From NCBI GenBank assembly GCA_949130495.1, contig OX422213.1, positions 59,556,678 through 59,620,677 of the forward strand: 64,000 bases of DNA, written 5' to 3'. Positions 59,571 to 64,000 of the stretch are shown here, piece by piece (positions within the stretch are counted from its first letter, which is position 1; the number at the start of each line of letters is the position of its first letter). This stretch comes from Sambucus nigra (lineage: Eukaryota; Streptophyta; Magnoliopsida; Dipsacales; Adoxaceae). The notes below the pieces were generated by a model. The model searched no databases. It saw only the letters and a program-made list of their open reading frames with translations, and was not told where the DNA came from. Position numbers and translations under genes: made by a program.

Positions 59571-60160
59571 ATATAATAATAATTGTGACTCGTATATGCA
59601 ATTTTTCTACTTGAATACGATTTTTTTTTTTAAATGACTTGGTTACTAATATCGTATCTTTTTTGTGTCTTATTTTTTTTATAGGATGACATTTGATCGC
59701 TAACTTTTATCCACTTGGAACGCACGAAGAAGTCAATGCATTACAACAAGGGGATTATTTATTTAGTGTCGTTAATATTCAGGATTCTATTTTTTGTGTT
59801 ATGGCCGAGCAGACTTTAGTAGTTTTATTGTTTACTTTTATGGCCTTACTGGCTATAGTAGTTTTATTGTCGACTTTTATGGCCGTGCAGGCTTTATATG
59901 GGCAGATTTTATGTTAGCAGGTTTTGGAATGCTAAAAAAATAGAGGGAACTTTGCCCAATTTTTTTTGATTTGGGAACTATTAGCTCTTGTAATTTTTTG
60001 AAGTTTGTATGCACATTAGTTTATCAATAACATGCGATATTCATAATTTGTGAATTTTCTTGATTTTTTATTTTGCAAATAATAAATATTTACCCTATCA
60101 GATTTCGAATTTGCAGATTTTTCAGATTTGTTTCCTATTATTATTTTTTTTAATTGATTG
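59571..60160. other. CACTA interior right of the array
   Basis: A/T-rich DNA with a splice-acceptor-like TTTTTTTATAG at 59674-59684 and a 74-residue frame at 59693-59917. That frame has a threefold TTTAGTAGTTTTATTG-like repeat at its end and no known motif. It could be the last exon and 3' end of a captured gene or of a lost element gene. Confidence 0.35.
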
Positions 60161-60164
60161 AAAA

Positions 60165-60505
60165 AACCAAAACCGTGCCAATTTATAAAAATGAGAACGC
60201 TTATAAAATAAGCTGGCACGCTTTATAACCGTGCCAATATCGTGCCAGAAAATAGACAATTTGGCACGGTTTCGGCATGTGCCAAAAGCGTGCCAGATTT
60301 AACATCTAGCACGGTTTAAAAGCATGTAAAAAGCGTGCCAGATTAAAAAACTAGCACAGTTTAAAAGAGTGCCAAAAGTGTGCCAGTTTGGGAAATCTGG
60401 CACGGTTTTAAACCGAGCCAAAAAATCTAGCACGCCTGATTCTGGCACGGTTTAAAACAGTGCCAGATTGCGTTTGGCACTGTTTTAAACCGTGCCAGTT
60501 TCCTG
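60165..60505. repeat. Right subterminal repeats of the CACTA element
   Basis: About ten copies of GGCACG(G/C)TTT...ACCGTGCC in both orientations, denser than on the left. Some pairs form near-perfect palindromes such as GGCACTGTTTTAAACCGTGCC-like units at 60475-60500. Confidence 0.8.
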
Positions 60506-60519
60506 TTTTTGGTGTAGTG

Positions 60520-61735
60520 TATATTGTATTCCAAGGTTCTTATTTGATAAATATATGAATTTTATTTTCTTGTTAGCACAATAAATTTTACTATCTGCGT
60601 AATATTATCACACTAAATGTTAATGTTTGTAAAAATGTCACAAATATAAAACTATTTCATTTTGAAGTGTTTACAGTAAAGTTTGTTGTCTATGTAATAT
60701 TTTTTCTTCAAAATTTTATAGGCTTCATAGATCTTGTTTGATAGATCTCGGTGAGCATATTTCAAAAATAGTAATTTTGCAAAAAACAAATTTGTCAATC
60801 AAAAGTTATGATCATTTCAAAATTAAAAATAAGATGGAAACAAGGTTCAACCACTTATGTAGGAAGTTATGGATGATTGATTTTAAAAGGTTAAAAATTC
60901 AATAGGACTTAATTAGGAGAACTCTATTCTTATGAGACCACAAAAAACCCTTTTTTATTCATGTTATAAAGTAAACGATTTCCTCCCCCCCCCCCCCCCC
61001 CCAAAAAAAAAAAAAAAAAAAAAACTGCCAAATTAATTCAACCTTTACGGATAAAACAAAAGAAATTCTATCTCTTCTCCTGATTTTTTTACAACTGAAT
61101 TTGAATTAGAAAAAGACTAACATGCATATGAGTTTTTGTTGTCGTCTCTAGACAACCTCATGAAAAAAAACTCTGAATATCATTCAATCTATATCCTCAA
61201 ACCAGGGATTACAAGACAATATATAAGGCCCCAAAACTTGGTGCCCAAGATACTTGATAGGATAATTCGTGGACTCCATTGAACGTGTTGATTCTTCGTC
61301 ATTTCATTTGTATCATTCTCTGATTCTTTGAAAAAAAGATCGATCACGAGCTTTATAGGAAAATTGCACGAGTATTTTGTGCACTTTTAAAAAAATTTAA
61401 CTCTATTCTTTTTCCATCAACATGCTTGGATCCGAATATTAAATTTGTCAACAATTATGATTTTGAGGGTAACTCATAATGTTCCAGCTTGGTTAAATCA
61501 ATTAAAGGGCCATATGGGACTAAGTTATATCTACGCCCAATTCTACTTTTAAATCTCACTGCTAAATATTTTGTCCAAACCTAGCCCAAGCATCCTTATG
61601 GTCACAACACACCCCTTTTTCTCTCTGATCTGCTCAACATCGGGGATAACCCATGCTGACTTGCAACAACAGTAGTAGGAACCCAATATTGGTTCACCAA
61701 GAGTTCTGTGTGCTGATGTCGAAGTGATGGAAGGG
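60520..61735. other. Unassigned A/T-rich DNA between the CACTA and hAT elements
   Basis: It contains a C run joined to an A run at about 60985-61023. The minus-strand frame 61549-61749 has no known motif and overlaps the hAT end. No gene or transposon end was recognised inside. This may be original host sequence or a decayed element. Confidence 0.4.
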
Positions 61736-64000
61736 CAGTGGCAGATCAAGGAATTTCATATTTCGGGGGCCAAAACATTGAGTAAACAAATTATAAATAT
61801 GAATAAGTAAAACAAATGAATAAATAATCCAAAAAATTTACTACGTAGATCTTTATTAACATAGACACCATTGACACGGATAATTATAAAAAAAAATACC
61901 CCCACAAATTGTGATCAATGTTCCTTCATTTCATAAAAGTCATCTATAATGTCATCAACTTGAAAATCTCGAGAATTTTTTTTCTCGATATATGTAATCA
62001 AATAATTTGCAATAAAGTCATCCTACATCTTGTTCCGTAACTTAGTCTTAACGAGACTCGTGGCTGAAAATGCATGTTCAATCGTTGCAGTTAAAACAGG
62101 GAGAGTTAACACTAGGCGAATCAACCTATCAACAAGTGGATAAATTATTGCTTTTCTTGTATTCGTCAAAACTTGGCATAACTCAGAAATTGTGGAAACC
62201 CTTTGCAACTCAGTATTTCTACAAATGTCATGCTCATAATGCTCCAGTTGAGACCTCAAACACAAATTCTCTTATTCATCGAAGTCATTAGGATAGAATT
62301 TTTTAGCAAGTTTGCAAATATCATCAATGTTGAATGACTTATAAGAATCATAAGGGTCAAGTGCCGTGCTTAGGATAAGCAACTCCATCACATCTTCTTT
62401 AAATATATGATTCAATTCTTGTATTTGAGAGTCTATTACAGTAGTAAACACTTCAAATCGAAAATGATGCTCAATTGTAATGTCCCTTTCCCGAGATCTA
62501 CCCCGACCACCACTATAATGAGCACTCATATTAGGAATTCTATCTTACGCTTTTCATAAAATGATTTCACTTTATCAAATAAAGGATCCCACCCACCTTC
62601 TCTCAACTTTTGCATAAGATATTTTTTGTTGATACCAAATAAATTGCATTCACTATATCTTGGAATTTACGTTGTAAGGCTTGGCAAAGATTATCACTAA
62701 TCCCCATGATCTCTCTCATGAGATGTAAGGTAAATATGAATTCAAAAGAAGTGATCAAATCACAAACTCCATCTACATCTCCACGTTGAACATAACTTGC
62801 TCCATCAGAAATAACATTTTTAAGACTGAACAAGTTGCATCAAACATAAATATCAAGCTATAAAGAGATCCCAAGTGAGAGATCCATCGGGTATCTCTGA
62901 CCCGTTTTAAAGTGCCAATTTGATTTAAAACTTTACCGGACTCAACTTCTTCAATGGCAAGTTTTTTTGCAATTTCTTCTACTTGAACAATTTTCAATTG
63001 ATCATTCCGTTTATAAGAGGAACCAACTGCATTAACAATGAGGGGAAAATAATTAAAAAATTGATGAACGGTAAAAACCTCTCGCAAAGCAGCCCCAAGT
63101 GCTAATTGCAGACGATGAGCAAGACAATGAATATAGTATGCAAAAGGGCACTCATTTAAAAAAGGGCTTGCAACCCATTCCATTCTCTATGCATATTACT
63201 AGCACCATCATATCCTTGACCTCACATATTCTGTATACTAAGATTATTATTAGAAAGGACAAGTGATATTTCTTTCTTCAAAGTCAATAAAATGGTATCA
63301 GTTACATGAATCAAATCAAAAAATCGCTCCCGTATAAATCCATCTTTATCGACAAATCTGAGAACAATGGCCATTTGCTCCCTTTTTGCTTCATCACGGG
63401 ACTCGTCCACAATAATAAAAAATTTAGCATCATTCATTTCTTCCCAAATGACCTCCGGAATTTTTCTTGCCTAGATTTGTAAAATTTCCTTTTGAATCGC
63501 ATGAGAAATGCATATAGCATTTTGAGGAGCTCTATTTAAGACCACTGCAGCAACCTCCTTACTATAGGATGCCAAAAGTTTTATCAATTCAATAGAATTT
63601 CCTTGATTTATCGACTCTGTCCGTTCATCATGACCTCTAAAAGCACAAGCTTGAAATGTGAGCCATTTAACTACATCTATTGAAGTCTTCAATTTCAATC
63701 TATTATTTTTCACAATTTCAGAAGATTGTTTTTCAACATTCTTCTCAATATGTTGCGATGGGTTAATGAGATCATGACAACACTTCACAGAAATCTTATG
63801 CAACGAATTAGGATCTTTACCAACATGATTTAAAAGAGCAAAATTGATACCACAATTAACTTTCTTCCATGAAATCCCTCCACCATGAATGCACTAGACC
63901 CAGGGCGACCTGATGGTTTAGTAAAAAGAAAGAAAGTAAGACAATAAATCCCATCAATAGTTGGAGAATATTCTAACCAATTTGGAAACAGCTCGAGCCA
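61736..64000 (-). mobile_element. hAT transposon, 3' end in the window
   Basis: CAGTGGCAGATCAAGG at 61736, followed by a G-rich stretch, has the form of a hAT terminal inverted repeat (CAGTGGC). The transposase gene lies inward on the minus strand. The other end and the 8-bp target copy lie right of the window or could not be set. Confidence 0.75.
61935..64000 (-). pseudogene. hAT transposase of ZMYM1/TTF type, broken and incomplete
   Basis: From high to low coordinates: a TTF-type zinc-finger region (about 63850-64000, YCLTFFLFTKPSGRPG) and a core with DVVKWLTFQACAFRGHDERT (63471-63803). Then DAKFFIIVDESRDEAKREQM (63222-63437), FAYYIHCLAHRLQLALGAAL (62773-63183) and the dimerisation end IYPLVDRLIRLVLTLPVLTA with IEHAFSATSLVKTKLRNKM (62023-62265). 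These motifs follow the order of plant hAT transposases annotated as zinc finger MYM-type 1-like, with the DUF4371 and hAT C-terminal domains. Stops or shifts lie near 63870, 63470, 63220, 62800, 62600 and 62270, so it makes no full protein. The N-terminus lies beyond the window. Confidence 0.9.

Larger units (their letters stand above)
50647..60519. mobile_element. CACTA (En/Spm) transposon with captured exons and a tandem array (9.9 kb)
   Basis: The ends are CACTACACCAAAAA at 50647 and TTTTTGGTGTAGTG at 60519, perfect inverted repeats of the CACTA type. TAT is duplicated on both sides (50644-50646 and 60520-60522). Subterminal regions are full of a GGCACGGTTTAAAACCGTGCC-like palindrome. No transposase motif was found. 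Inside are exons from an expansin-like gene and glyoxalase I, an unknown exon, and a 5.7-kb tandem array. It must rely on transposase from another element. Confidence 0.95.

Noticed and set aside
60165..60505. A separate MITE made of inverted repeats
   Set aside because: The repeats belong to the CACTA subterminal region, directly inside the CACTA end, with matching copies at the other end.
61549..61749. 66-residue minus-strand frame as a gene
   Set aside because: No motif, no supported start, and it overlaps the hAT terminal repeat.

Overview
The window is plant nuclear DNA made almost entirely of nested transposable elements. No complete host gene is visible. The plant assignment rests on plant-restricted Ty3/gypsy lineages (Tekay/Del-like, Tat-like and Athila-like by their primer sites, termini and protein motifs), a CACTA element carrying exons of a plant expansin-like gene, and a ZMYM1-type hAT transposase. 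A flowering plant is likely; the species cannot be told from the sequence.

Layout. The oldest visible element is P, a plus-strand Tekay/Del-like chromovirus (from left of the window to 50552). Its 5' LTR (21596-23740 plus 34470-34760) was hit twice: by L2, a minus-strand element with LTRs of about 3 kb (4589-21595 in the window, left part outside), and by T, a minus-strand Tat-like element (23741-34464, target duplication GATGG/GTTGG). P's RNase H coding region was hit by A2, an Athila-like element without gag-pol (36761-45821, duplication AGCCA). L2 itself carries three later insertions: L1, a sister element of its own family (left of window to 4588); S, a solo LTR (10986-13366, duplication GAATC); and A1, a second Athila-like element without gag-pol (13590-19990, duplication GGTAT). 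The left half of the window is therefore insertions inside insertions inside one LTR.

Right of P lies a 9.9-kb CACTA transposon (50647-60519, duplication TAT) that lacks a recognisable transposase. It carries two well-spliced exons of an expansin-like A gene, an exon of glyoxalase I, an unrecognised exon, and a 5.7-kb tandem array of a 168-bp monomer. The left part of the array is monomeric. The right part shows a five-monomer higher-order repeat of about 827 bp. After about 1.2 kb of unassigned DNA the window ends in a decayed minus-strand hAT transposase gene.

Function. All gag-pol genes seen (P and T) are dead, with stops, frameshifts and changed catalytic residues. The best-kept open frames are the unusual ones: the acidic or proline-rich frames of A1 and A2, which have no gag-pol, and the antisense gene of T. 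A1 and A2 also share structured non-coding motifs near their polypurine tracts. These motifs and the satellite-like array inside the CACTA element are the most interesting parts of the window.
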